This document shows positions 37,343 to 49,944 of a stretch of 64,000 bases of DNA, piece by piece; position 1 is the stretch's first letter; each line of letters starts with the position of its first letter. A program made the translations under genes and the position numbers. This stretch comes from Pestalotiopsis fici W106-1 (Eukaryota; Ascomycota; Sordariomycetes; Amphisphaeriales; Sporocadaceae), in NCBI RefSeq assembly GCF_000516985.1, contig NW_006917093.1:5799013-5863012 (forward strand), written 5' to 3'. The notes under the pieces were generated by a model that worked only from the letters and a program-made list of their open reading frames with translations, did no database searches and was not told the DNA's origin.

Positions 37343-40300
37343 GGGGGGGTATGGTTTTGCAGTCCCATGGCCGACGTCTCTCGCTCTCCATCTCTCTCTC
37401 TCTTCCCGCCAGACAAAAACTTTTTCGTCCCATCTGCAGTGAGGCTGATCATGTAAGTTGAGAGAGCCATGTATGTACGTAGATTCGGCAGGCAGCCAAC
37501 TATAGGGGAATATCCGGTCACCCTTTCGCATGCTGTGCTACACGAGAGAGCATTTTAGAGGCGAGTCAGTTGGGTAAGCCCACCCGTGTCCATGTCGTCC
37601 CCATCCTATCATCATCCTGCCTTGTGGAATAGTGTGTAGAGGTGGACTGCTCTGCAAGACTGATGAGAGAATGTCCGTCCCTCTGTCTGTCTTTTTTTTT
37701 TTTTTTAAAAAAAAAATTAAAAAGCAAGGCAGGCAGCCTTGAGGGCGACCTAGTGAAGGATGAATGAATGAATGAAATTCTCTTTTCACGGTACTTGAGC
37801 GCCCAATCTCGGGGAACATTGTGAAGAAGCACGACATAGCCAAGGCACCGCTTTGCCGCTAAGCAGGGATGGCAGTGAACTGTATGTATGTGCTTAAGCA
37901 GGTAGGTACCTTATCTTCAAAAGGTTGCACGCTTGTGCTTGAATAATCCTGTCGAGGATCTGAACATTACCTGTCTGTCCTAGCCATCCAAGTATGTACT
38001 TCAACCTCAGCTGCAACGGGGTCGGGATCCTCAACGACCCTTCAGCCCTTCCGATCTTCGAGGCTCTTCGGGAGGAATCAATTACCAGCCTAGTTTTGTG
38101 ACATCGGGCTTCCAAGCACCACGAGAAGGAGATATTTATCAGCCTTTACCCGCACAAATACCATGATCAATATTCATCTATACTAATATGAGCACAAACG
38201 GGGGAAATGGCTTCTCCCTTGAATTATTATTCTTCTTCTCTATGATCTATCTTTTGGAAATTGCGCCGGCGAGAGTCTCTTATTAAGACTGACGACTCTC
38301 CACGGCTTATCGGAACGGCGGGCATCGCTCGTCAACCTGCCACCATGGGCCCTTTTCGTCTGGCCTTGATTCGCGCGTCAGGACCCATGCATTAGTCAAT
38401 TGACATTCGTCACCAAGACACTGTGTTTTCAACTCCACATATCACCAGTCAAAACACTTAATCTCGAAAGAACAAAAATAAAAGAAATAACTCTAAGAAA
38501 ATCCAATCTATTGTATAACTTCCAAATTATTTTTCACATTTTTTATGGTAGACTTATGGCTGTATGAAGTTAGGCTATCAGCCAGCGAATGTCAATTGAC
38601 TAATGCATGGCTCCTGGCGTCTGCCAGCTGGGCTGGCCAGCTACTGCGTAGTTCTGGGGGAAGAACTGGGGCGGATGGAGGCTTGTGGGAGATTGCTGCC
38701 GATAGTCGTCCAGTCTGGTCCAAGTAGCGACCCCCATTCCAAGTCCATCCCATTTCTCAATCCCACCTCCCCTGCAAACAACACCACGTCAGGCCTTCCC
38801 CCAATCCAGGAGGGCAAGGATGGAAGGGGAATAAAGGAGCTGGGTACATGGCAGGGCGATGCTTGTGCCGGTGCCCTGTCCGGTCGTGCACAGTATGGAC
38901 TCCACCACCTCGGCACCGTTGCATCATATCCCGGTACAATGTCGTTCTGTCTTGTCCTGGCTGCTGCTGGGCCCTGGCTCTCGAATCGACTGAGAAGACT
39001 GCATGTCCGACTAAGGCTGGAGATATGTAATTATTCATGTTCACAGTATATTAGAAAAAGAATTTCGAGTCAGCGGCCCGGGATTTTTTATACCTTGATA
39101 GCTAGGTGAGGTGCAAAGTACAATAACTCCAATATAAACACTTAAGGTTTAAAGCAAGCATGTTCCTCTGCCCGGGCAGTCGGCATTTCGTTCGCCAACT
39201 TCTGAATTTGGAGGTTCTCTCGGATTTTGCGGTGCCGAAACAACCATGGATGAAATCCATCACGTACTAAATTGCCCAAGGAGACGGGTCATGCCTGGAT
39301 GCGTTCAAAATTGCTCAAGTTCACTATCGACTCGCCTTTGTTCTCGAATCTTTCTAGGCCTTTCCTAGATGCCGGCTTATGACTCGGCTCGACTTGATGC
39401 TATATAGTATCGAGCTCCCCTGGACGGGAGACTGAGTCGAGTCACCGTGGCCGTCAGAGAGTGCCGGATCTATCCACAGCGACCTGTGCCAGAGATGGGA
39501 GGGGTTCTTATTTTAAAGAAGGCAAACAACGAAGGGAAGAGTCAAGTACATACCAAAATTTCTTCCTGGATGCCTGCCCAGCATGATATCCTTAGGCGCC
39601 ATTGATGCATCGGAATAGACAAGCAACTTCCTAGCCTCTGGACGATCACCATTTTTGTTCCACGCTGCCTTGTTTGCTGACAGCCAAGAGTCTAGGGAGC
39701 AGCCGCTGAACTTTATGGACATTCCTTCCGACGTGCATTTCTAGAAAACACCAGTCTCAAGAAGGATTCTTACAAAGGACAGTCAGCAGTGCGGATGAGC
39801 ACCCAGAGACATTTCGGGTCCGTCCATCAACCTCCGTACGTGTCTCAAACCGTCCCCAGCTATGGCGCGGCGAGCCATTTGTCCCACGTTGATGACACAC
39901 TGGAAGGCTTGATGACAAGTCAAGTATACCACAGAAGGGCGCTGCGAAAGTTGTTCCCTTGAGTATCCGTTAGGATGGATTCTACAGGTGTTGGGATTCC
40001 CGTATCTACTTGCATCATGGACCTTGACACTAGATTGCTTTTCTCTCTTGTTGATTACCCAATACTTCGAGGTAGGGCATGTCTTGTGTTGCTTTCTTCC
40101 TCAGCTTCATGCGCACCATTGAGTATATATCATGTCAAGGTGCGCCGGAGGAAAAAAGAAATTCATTTCTCATTCGGCATCATGAATTCCAAAACACTGC
40201 CGCCGCCACTGGATGGCTTTACCTAGATGTTGTGCGACAAACGTAACCCCACGTTACTCGCTATACTGACCGGCTTAGGCAGGGTTAAGCTTGGAGAATT

Positions 40301-42662
40301 GTACATACCCAATGTCTGAGTTGGTCGTTCTTTCGGGTAAAGCAAGCAAGCAATCAACAATATCATTATCATCATCTGGAGCCCTCCTATTTTGGCTTCA
40401 TAGCAATCTCTGTCTTGATTTCGTGCACACACTACTACTCCAGCAGATCATCAATGCTTTCTCATCCCCCCGTCATGGGATTTGCAAGACTCGGCAGCCG
40501 GGGGATTCGGGGATCTGTACCGCACTACAGGTTACGTACAGCCATGATCTTCCAACGAACTATGACCTCGGAACCAAAAGTGGGTGCCGCCAAGTCAACG
40601 GCGGACATGAAATATCTGCAAACCGAGATTATCCCAGGTCGAGTTCCTTTGACTCGTCTCGAACCAGATCCGCTCAAGTTTGATGGGCATGGGGACCGGG
40701 CACACAGACACATTGGCGATGGATATTCTGCTTGTAACGGGGAAACCTTGAGGGTACTGTGTACGGCCAACACCGAGAAACAAGTCAAAAGCGGCCAAGC
40801 TTTCCCCAATCCACCGTCATCCAGATTGTGAAAAAGACATGCAGAGCCCTGCTGCTTTGGCGGCCCTTCCCTGGTCTGAGCGTGGCCGCCTTACGTCCGA
40901 GCTCCCGTACACAGTATTCTGAAATGGACCCCTTTCCAACCCCATACTCAAGAGGATAGACATGTAGATTATAAAAAAGTCCGTGGTGATATATAATGCA
41001 ACATTCTCCTGACAAGGCCTTGGACCCTACTGCTTTATGGACCTGATGCTTTGCCTTGAATAGGAGCATCATCACGACTTTCAATTGCCACCCAGGTTCT
41101 ATATGAATCAGAAATTAAACCCGATGGAAGAGGGTGCCAGAACCTAGAGTGGTATCTGCAAATAATCATGCCCCTCCTCGCGCACGCCGTAATTGGACCT
41201 CTCTTTGCAATGGTTATATAGTTGTACTGAGAGCATGAAGAGAAAAGAAAGAGGGGGAGGAGAACCCACCACCTGCTCTTACATGATTTTCATATACTTC
41301 AAAGTTTAGATTCTGAATAACAAACAGATGATATAGCCCCATCAGCAGTGAACAACAAGTACCACCAACCTAGTAACGTGCTAATTTAAGCAGTCTAGAG
41401 GAGAACATCTTCCAGAAAAGAAAACGGAGTCATGACGTGATACACGTTTCCATGTCATACATAATAGTCCCTGCTTGTCTGGCTGCTAGAACTGTTCATG
41501 CTGGAGACTGCTCTATATATTTATATAGACGTATAAAAAAAAAGGAAGGAGAATTGTGTCTGGCACAGGAGAGTCTAAATTAAAGCGGCATCAGCGCTAG
41601 GACCAACGTGGCGTTCATGACCTAGTCTTGTCGCTGGTGGGCTCTGTGACCTTCCTCCAACTCGAATGGAGGTTTCTCTCTTTCTCCATGCCTCTACTCA
41701 CTCGCTCATTGCTTCGTTGGCAGAAAAGGGCGCATTGTCAAGTTGGGAGGTGGTTTCCGCAACTCGCCCATGATTTTGGAGCGAGAGGAGAGACAAAGGC
41801 AAAGGTGTACAATTCCTTGCCAAAAGAACAAATGCTCCAGAAATAGAGTCAGATGCAACCTGAACTGTATGTAGTGTGTGTAGTGAGCCTCCTCAGTTCA
41901 CGTCTCCCCGGATTGGTTGTTGCGGCAAACACACCCGACGACATGGTCCTGGGTACGGACAGATAGGGGAGGGGAGGGGTTTTGCCCGTTTCTGACGTGC
42001 TTCTCGTCTGAAATGTAACGGCATCAGGTCATATGCACATTGTCGGCACAAAACAAAACACAGCATTGAAACATTGCGCTTGAGGGGAGGGTAGACTTGG
42101 CTTTTTTGGTGAGCAGTTCGTCTAGGCGCTGGCAAGCTAGAACTGTTTGGGATACCCAGGCGCCCTGATTTGTGTGTCCTACTGCAATCACTGTCAGCCT
42201 GCGAGGTGTGTTTTGGGTATCTAGGCAGAACTGTGTAAAAGTAGGTGGGTAAAAATAAAGCCGTACATGTACTGTGTACTATATGCGCAGAGTTGGCATT
42301 GTGCAGGACATGGTTACGATACTTGCACGCGCAGAGTAGTATGTGAATCTGGTCGGCTGCAGCATTACAATGGTGGTCATTTGTTAGTGTCGTCCGCTTC
42401 TGCGTCTTGAATCTCGTTCCGTCGGAACACCTGTCAAAATGTGGCTAAAGCCTTCTTGCGGCAGCGGCCCGTTGGGAGGATTGAGGGTGCTGCCCGTCCG
42501 AATTATCTGTACGAAATACTTGGACGTAACGTCGCCATACATGGTACCGTGAAGCAAAGTGTTATTATACCTTGAATGTGTGGGTGTATACTCTGCGTCA
42601 TTTCTCCCGTACACGCAGCCCCAGCCAGCTCGAGTCAACCTAGGTACCTCTATCCATCAATC

Positions 42663-44084
42663 ATGGCTTTGCAGGTGGATTTTCAGGCTATCCCCAAGAT
42701 CGAGGTACGTAGGTCATGGTAATGATTCGCTGTCCAAACACGTGCCACCACCATCCGCATCTTACCCCCTCCAAAGAAAAAAAAAAAACACCAACTCAGC
42801 ATGATTAAACATTTGACCAAGTCGATTTTCATTTGTGCCTATACAACAATGCTGTGGTTCTAATCAATGCACATGAACAAGTTCATGAGCACGAATATCC
42901 GTACAAGTCTGACTGATTTCCCATCATCTAGTTACATGCACATCTATCGGGTTCCATCTCGAGACAATGTCTCCACGAGATATGGCTCAAGAAGAGAGAA
43001 GCTGACGCCACAGATCTGGAAGACCCTTTGGTAGTTATGCCAGTAGGCAAACATGACTATGATTTGAACACGTAGGTGCTCATGTCGTCCAATATTTGGG
43101 GTTGCCACACTCGATGGTTGCCGCGGAACCAACTGAATCGTTTTGCGCACAGCTTTTTTCCACTGTTCTCCTCGTACATCTACCACCTCGTCAATGATCG
43201 GGATTCGCTCGAGTACTCCACCAAGGCGGTTGTCCGTGAATTTGCCGACGACGGTGTCGTCTACCTGGAGCTGCGCACAACACCGCGCGCCATGCCCGGA
43301 GCAGACTTGTCCAAGGCAGGCTACGTCCAGGCCGTGCTGGACGCCATTGCGGCCGCTGAGGAGGAGAACGCCAATATTCGTGTGCGACTGATTCTGTCCA
43401 TTGACCGGCGCAATACGGCGGCCGAGGCTGATGAGGTGGTTGCCCTCGCCCGGCAGTTTGCCTCCTCTGGTGTTGTGGCCGTCGACTTGTGCGGCGACCC
43501 AGCCCGGGGCGACGTCTCCCTCTTCACGCCCGCCTTCCAGGCCGCTCGAGATGCTGGGCTCAAAATCACCATCCACTTTGCCGAAGCCGAGTGCAGCGCT
43601 TCAGACGCCGAACTCGACACCATCATGTCGTGGTACCCGGACCGGCTGGGACACGTGATCCACGTTCCGGAGCGTGTGAAGCGTGTCATCGAGAGTCGGA
43701 GGGGCATTGGGTTGGAGCTGTGCCTCAGCTGTAATGTACATGCCAAGATGATCATTGGCAGTTTCGAGGCACACCATTTTGGAGAGTGGTGGAAGGTTGA
43801 TGGTGTCGTTGTCGTGCCTTGTGTAAGTACCGAGACCGAGATTATGAATGACCTTGTCACCCGTTAGGGAAGACGCCCTTTACACACATGTGCTGAGAAA
43901 AGCTGACTGGACACAGACCGACGATGTGGGCGTCTTTGGCAGTCCCGTTTCCAACGAGTGGAGGCTGATTGAGGAGCACTTCAAGCTTGAGAAGGAGGAG
44001 CTCTTTAAGTTGGCTAGAAAGGGCATCGAGGTCATCTTCGGCGGAGAAGACGACAAGGAGCGACTCAGGGATATCATGTGGTAA
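42663..44084 (+). CDS. Adenosine deaminase-like protein (ADAL type, probable N6-methyl-AMP deaminase)
   Basis: Four exons (42663-42704, 42932-43071, 43153-43822, 43917-44084) encode about 339 aa. The tiny first exon encodes MALQVDFQAIPKIE and is joined in phase to LHAHLSGSIS, which supports the start. The protein is a zinc TIM-barrel deaminase. Metal ligands are the HAH of residues 16-18, H202 in IHFAEAE (with E205 as the catalytic acid), H228 in DRLGHVIH, and D286-D287 in TDDVGVFGSP. The HAHL-x-GSIS signature is of the ADAL group, whose studied plant and animal members deaminate N6-methyl-AMP to IMP; it differs from adenine deaminase Aah1. All active-site residues are intact. The stop TAA overlaps a GTAAGT that could serve as a donor, so a further short exon cannot be excluded. 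Confidence 0.92.
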
Positions 44085-44507
44085 GTCAATGCAGGTACAG
44101 AAACGAGCTATTCAATGATGGAACAACACAACATATTGCGCCCAGAGTTCATTCTCGAGGAGGATTGGTCAGGTCTATTATCTAGGATTACTAGTGAATA
44201 TGCTCGAACATTCGCCCAGCAGCAATTTGGAAGATATCTTGGCTGCCTTCATGCCTCAAGCACCTCTTGAAACTTGTATGGTCAATTACTTCTGTTCAAT
44301 TTGAGACTTCTTATAGCATTTTGGCAAAGTGCCTCGTGATTTCGTTGACCGTGATACAACCCTGCCTTTACTCCCAAAGGTTCAAAAACCATCTCCATGA
44401 CTCGAAAGGCAGTCGATGATACTGCCCCAATGCCAATAGCCAATACTCATAAACAATGCTACGCTTGAAAAGAGAATGCGCTCCGTAAATCTTAAGCAGT
44501 TGTATAA
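44085..44507. other. Convergent intergenic region
   Basis: Short spacer between the stops of the deaminase (+) and the DUF4211 gene (-). It should hold both 3' UTRs. Nothing else is seen. Confidence 0.7.
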
Positions 44508-46736
44508 TTACCTCCAGCTAGACCCACCACGCCCAGAAGTGCTCTTGTCACGAGCCTGCTGAAGCACGGATCGAAAGTCTCTGTAGAGAGCGTCCACAGT
44601 TCTATCCGCTCTCCATTTGTCCACGATTTCATTGGCGGCCTTTCTGCGCTTCTTAGCCTTCATCTTCTCACGCTCCTTAAGCTTTGCGGGCTTCATGTGT
44701 CCGTCCATTTCCAGCCGATCTTCGACCCACTCCTTGAGAGCGTGCTTCCAGTGCATGAGAGTGTGCGCAGTCTCGGCATTGCTACAACACGTCGAGCCAA
44801 CCGCCCATTCCTTAGATGTCGGCAGCAATTCATTGCCCTGCGTGTCCACAGATCCACGGCTTGACACATCCGACTCGGAATCTGACTCCACCTCTTCAAG
44901 GGTCTCCTTATTATATGGTTGGCCTTGGAAATGAATCTTCCAGGTTGCCGGATGACCACTTCTGCCACAAGCCTCGCAGTGCACGCCCGCGGCAGCATCT
45001 CTCCAGGTCTCGTATGCCTCCATTTTGGGACGTGCTTTCAGGCTGCGGTAGAATTCTACCTTCCAGGCAGACGAGATGAACTTTGATGTCGCTAATCCAC
45101 TCACCTCATCATTAAGCTTTTGCCACGCATGGGTATAGATAGGATCCTTGCGATCAAAAGCAGGGTTGATCTTGTTGTGGACTAGCCATTCGACCACGTA
45201 GGGAAATTGCTCCTTGGCCGGTTTGCGAGACTCTGCGGTGAATTCGTAGGGCATGTTCATATGATCGGGAGCACCGATTGGTGTGTCGTCATCTTCGACA
45301 ACAAAGTCGTCTAGGTCACTGTCATCATCGCCACCACCGGGCTCATCCTTTTTGACCAGAGACTGTCTTTTGGGCTTGCGAGAAGACACAGCCTTGCCTG
45401 AAGACTCGTCATCGTCCTCGTTCTCTTCGTTCACCTCGTCATCCGGGAAATCCTCGAGAAACTGCAACGAATCGTCACTAGCGGTATCGTAGAGACCTCT
45501 CTTATCTTCCTCTGTGTCCGATTCCGAGGACGTCAACTGGTCAATTTTCTCGCCTGCGCGTCGGCGCTTTAATAGCTCCATATTCTTCTGTTTTGGAGTA
45601 CGGTGTCCTTTGTGACGCTTGGTCGGGGATGAGGATGGTTGTCCTCTGCGGATCAGTCTTCTGCCAGGTGTCTTCTCTAATTCTGAACTTGATGATGGCG
45701 AAGATGGCACCTGTATTGTCTTCCTCTTTTTGGCAGGTAGATCCGAGTCAGAACTGCTTTCAGACTCAAGGGCTGGAAGTCTTCTTGCTCTTGATGAGCT
45801 TGGTTGAATGGGCTCATCGTCGTCGTCGTCGTCAGTATCACGAGTGACTTTGTCAAGATCGCCATTATCATCAGTACCATCATCATCGGACTCCAAATAA
45901 GGCAGATTCTGTTGCTTGGTTGCCCCTCCACCACGGCGACGACCCTAGTTATGAGAGAAGAGGGAAAAATTAGCCTTGATGTTCTTGACTCTCATAAATG
46001 TAGATGACATGGGTGAGTGGGAGAACTGAATGACAATTCCCAATGAGGTCACGGAAACCACAACGTAGCCGCCGTGTTGAATATTCAAGAAAGAAAGGGA
46101 AAAAAATGAAGGTAAATAGAGAGGAAGGTAGAGGGAGAGATAAAACGCAAGAATGACTCGAGTACTTACCACTGGTACATGGAGGACATCGTCATCGTCG
46201 TCATCATCGTCATCATCATCATCATCACTGTCGTCGGACAGAAGTACGACTCCGCCTCTCTGCGACTGGGGCATGAATGATACTCGAGGTTTGCTAGACG
46301 GAGGGCTTGCCTGACTACTCTGGCGTGTTGACCTTGTGTTGCCTGGAAGCTTTTGTGAGCGAGTGTACAAATAATTGATAGTTTGTATACTTGTAAGTAA
46401 AGTCCCCTGACCATTTGGATAACCATTTGGTCAGAAAGGGACAAGAGTTTTCGCATTGATCAGCGAAAGGTCGGGTGGGAAAGTGGAATACGAAAGACCG
46501 GTGGGTAGTTACAACAACCCGGTGCACTTACTTATAGTGCCCTGAATAGTTTTCTGCGTTGCCTTCTTCTTCTTTTTGGCGGCGACAGGTCGACTGCTAG
46601 TCTTTGACGGCGACGAAGTCACTTGCGACGAGCCAGCATATCTCATGTTGGCGGGCGAGAACTGAGACTGCGACGAGGATTGGGCACCTGTAGGCTCAAA
46701 GGTGAGGCGCGCCTGGCGCTTTCGTTTGGGCGCCAT
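44508..46736 (-). CDS. DUF4211-domain protein, acidic, probably nuclear
   Basis: Three exons on the minus strand (46736-46532, 46342-46170, 45944-44508) encode about 604 aa. The two introns (189 and 225 bp) have GTAAGT donors and keep phase. The start MAPKRKRQARLTFEP is basic, resembling a nuclear localisation signal and a PIP-box-like QxxLTF pattern. The middle 350 residues are disordered with Asp/Glu and Ser runs, including about 13 consecutive Asp from a GAT/GAC repeat (about 46194-46233). The DUF4211 domain covers about 335-590: DDFVVEDDDTPIGAP, FPYVVEWLVHNKINPAF, CEACGRSGHPATW and NAETAHTLMHWKH. The conserved Cys and His of the last two motifs could form a zinc site. No biochemical function is established for the family to my knowledge. 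A chromatin role is only suggested by composition. Confidence 0.87.
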
Positions 46737-48160
46737 GATTTGCTCCGTACTGAATTGGATACAGAATATTGAAATGTCGAGATCAGGTTGCGCAAAACGA
46801 AAAGCGTTGCGACAAGGAGAAGGCTGGTAGAACTGACATTCAACAATGTCGCAGATGCTCGTTTGAAACGATCGGGCTGGGGATCGGGGCAGGAAGCAGA
46901 TTGCGCAACGTGACGATGATGATGGTGGTGGGTTGGGTGATGAATGGAGGAAGGATACCTAGATAAAAGGATGGTGGGGTGAGTTGTGCGCAGCTTTGGC
47001 ATCAGGAAGCTGCGTAATTTTTTTTCTTTCCCTCCCCCAAACCCTTCCTATGTATTCGTCGTCCCAGGCAACAGCGGCAACAGCAAAGGCGTTTGTCAAT
47101 TTGATTGTAATTTCTGGCAGGAGCAATAATTATCTCTGTGCAGCGGTGACAAGGAATCCAGCCAAAGCGGACTGCCTGTCTGCCATTCAACACGGTTGGC
47201 AACTTTTTAAACGCTGGTGCTGACGCGCTCTCATATGGAAAAAGTTGGATAGAAACCATTTAGTACTCAAACGCGACATCACGTGACAAGACAATCAAGT
47301 AAGAAAAGGTCATCAACGCTCCTAATTGCTTTGTAATTTAATCTGATTTGGAATTGCAAATAAATAACCTGCATTGAAGTTGCTATGATTGGTATTTGCA
47401 GTCGATTCCCTGTTGCATACATGACTGTGCAGCAATTCCCGAGTCACGGATTGGCTGCAAGGGCCTACAGATTATTCTCCCTAGCAGCATACCACAAAAT
47501 GCTATAGTGATAATACCTTGGAGAACCCACGGGTAGTCCCATCGTTGTCTGTTCAACGCCGAGAACCCCAAATCCCAGCTCGGGATAACTACAAGCCCCA
47601 AGAATTAAAAAAAAAAATGAAGAAGAAATAACATCAAATGATGGCATTCAATGTGCCATGGATAGAATAGTGTGTCAATCAAGTTGATCAAGTGCCATGT
47701 AAGTTGCGCGACCAGTTGGACTAAAACACCAACATTGGGGGACCACCATCCAAGGTTGGCATTGATCATTGACATTTGATCACATTTGATATTGTAGATT
47801 TATGCCATAGGGGAGGAAGCAAGAGAAAAAAAAAAGAACAGAATGATCTCAAGATAAATCACAAATCAGATTTGCACTCCAGTCAATTCAGGAACACTTG
47901 ATCATTCGCAGTGTCGCCTTGAGTCACAGTGCGTGCGGCGCATTAAAAAAGAACAAAGTGCTGCTGCCTTACTTATTAGCGCTTATTATAACTAGGCAGG
48001 CACCCAAATAAGCACGCGTGCAACATATTGGTCATCAACCATTCCACCTTTCTTGAGGACTCGATAAGATTGTGCATTCTTTCATGATCGTCTTCCATTT
48101 CAAATCACCCAAAATTCTCGCCGCCTTTGCGTTCTGCACCGCAACAAACTCTGTTTCAAT
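46737..48160. other. Divergent promoter region between the DUF4211 and Rae1 genes
   Basis: 1.4 kb between two divergently transcribed genes. It contains only short frames, with A-runs near 47609 and 47828. No RNA gene or domain is seen. Confidence 0.6.
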
Positions 48161-49493
48161 ATGGCGTACAGTCGCTTTGGTGTTGCAGACACCACACCTG
48201 CATCGCCTCCCGACGCCACTCTGACGAGCGACCTCGAAGACACCATCTCGGCCCTCTCTTGGTCGCCCGCCGCCAACCATCTCGCGGCTGCTTCCTGGGA
48301 TGGCAAGGTGCGCATCTTCGAAGTCGCTCCCAGTGGCTCGGCAAATGGCGTCGCCATGCTGAAGGCAGATGGTCCACTGCTCAGCTGCGACTGGTCCAAG
48401 GTATGTCCATGAAGCCCCCTCTAACTCTCCCATCTACAGCGACCTGTGTAATACACGCGGGGCATGATAAAAAAAAAAAGATTATTATATTTCACAAACC
48501 AACGTCCAAATCAATAGGTAAGTTGGAATCCCTAAGTTGGTGTTCATCTCTTTGCATCCCTCTGTCTGATTTTGAATACTAAGCATATAATGGCAGGACG
48601 GAAAAATGGTCCTCGCTGGAGGTGCCGACAAGAAACCGCACCTGCTTGATTGCCAGTCCGGTCAACAAATCACCGTTGGTTCTCACGATGCTCCTATCCG
48701 CTCTGTGCGATTCGTGGACCTTCCCAACACGTCTGCAAACATTATCGCCACGGGCTCCTGGGACAAGACGATCAAGTTCTGGGACATTCGCCAAGAGTCC
48801 CCCGCTGTCACCCTCCAGTGCCATGACCGCGTCTACGCCATGGACTCCAAGGCTCAGATGCTTGTTGCTGGCACGGCAGACATCAAGATGCATCTAGTTG
48901 ATCTGGCCATGCCGTTTAGATTTTCTCGCACTCTAGACTCACCCCTCAAGTACCAGACCAGATCAGTCACTGCCTTTCCAGATGGCAAGGGCTGGGGCAC
49001 AGTGAGCATCGAGGGCAGGTGCGGTATGAATGCAGTTGATGAGAAGGATCCGACTGGGTAGGTCAACGTCTACATTAGAGACGTATACTTTTCAGAAACA
49101 TGATTCAAACTAACCATTTGCAGCATCGACTTTACATTTCGCTGCCATCGTGGGAGTCCCGACGCCAAGAGGGTCACTCCGGTGTATGCCGTCAATGATG
49201 TACAATTTCATCCAGTTCACCACGTCAGTTTCAGCACCGTTGGTTCCGACGGCACGTACAACTTCTGGGATCGTGTCGCCCATGCCCGACTTAGAGCCTA
49301 CCCTAATGGTGGAGGCTCGGTTGGAGGCTCAATCACGAGTTCCGCCTTCAACAAAGATGGAGACATGTTTGCTTATGCCGTCGGTTACGATTGGAACCAG
49401 GGTCATTCCAAGAATACCCCCCAGTACCCGAACAAGCTCATGTTGCATTCCGTCACGGAGCACGACGTTACTCCGAAGTCAAAGAAGAAGTAG
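48161..49493 (+). CDS. rae1: mRNA export factor Rae1/Gle2 (WD40)
   Basis: Three exons (48161-48400, 48597-49057, 49124-49493) encode 356 aa. Introns of 196 and 66 bp have GTATGT and GTAGGT donors and CAG acceptors. Rae1/Gle2 is a nuclear-pore-associated WD40 propeller that binds the GLEBS motif of a nucleoporin and is needed for poly(A) RNA export; it also acts in mitosis. Family landmarks are DTISALSWSPAANHLAAASW in blade 1, ADKKPHLLDCQSGQ, IIATGSWDKTIKFWDIRQ, LVAGTADIKMHLVDL, and the late signature IDFTFRCHR with VYAVNDVQFHPVHH. The C-terminal blade reads AFNKDGDMFAYAVGYDWNQG, and the protein ends in a basic KSKKK tail. The length matches the family. It is divergent from the DUF4211 gene. 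Confidence 0.95.
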
Positions 49494-49944
49494 AATGGGG
49501 GGGATTTCATGTTTGCTCTGGGTCAGAGCTTGAGAAAGACGCATGTAGTCTTTTGTTTTCGTTTTCTGGGAGCAAAAGGCGTCCAGGGTTGATATTGGCA
49601 TGGCACTCATGTAAAAATGTGGAGGATCTCCTTTGTTTCCATGGGGCGTGCGTCCGTCCTGTGATGTGCAGAGACGTGACGTTGGACATGTGCAAGACGC
49701 CGTCAGTACTAAGGGGCGGTAGTATTGTTTATTGGACTCAATCAGTATAATGAGGTCAAAGATTCTATTCTTTCCTTTGGAGGAGGGAAACTCAAGGGGG
49801 TATAGAGCAAGGCAAAGCAGCAAGGAGCAAAGGATACAGAACCAAAACCAAGAATGAAAGCCGTTGTATGAATTTCACCCACTCCAAACAATCCCAAATA
49901 TGCAAGAAAATGTACCGATAGAACGGTAATCGATGCAAATCTTC
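49494..49944. other. Convergent intergenic region
   Basis: Spacer between the stops of Rae1 (+) and the SGNH hydrolase (-). It should contain both 3' UTRs; no further feature is seen. Confidence 0.7.

Larger units (their letters stand above)
33935..42662. other. 8.7-kb gene-poor region with an assembly gap
   Basis: The first 0.7 kb is the G-beta leader and promoter; on the minus strand it is pyrimidine-rich and stop-poor. Beyond it are many short frames on both strands. Those at 35973-36491 (ATG start, 172 codons), 38603-39109 and 40415-40831 are the longest, none with a domain I recognise. A poly-T tract is at 35710-35729, T15/A10 runs meet at 37692-37716, and the 100-N gap is at 37243-37342. 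Undetected lineage-specific or multi-exon genes remain possible. Confidence 0.5.

Noticed and set aside
37127..37531. Open frames running through the N block
   Set aside because: They consist mostly of unknown residues and are artefacts of the assembly gap.
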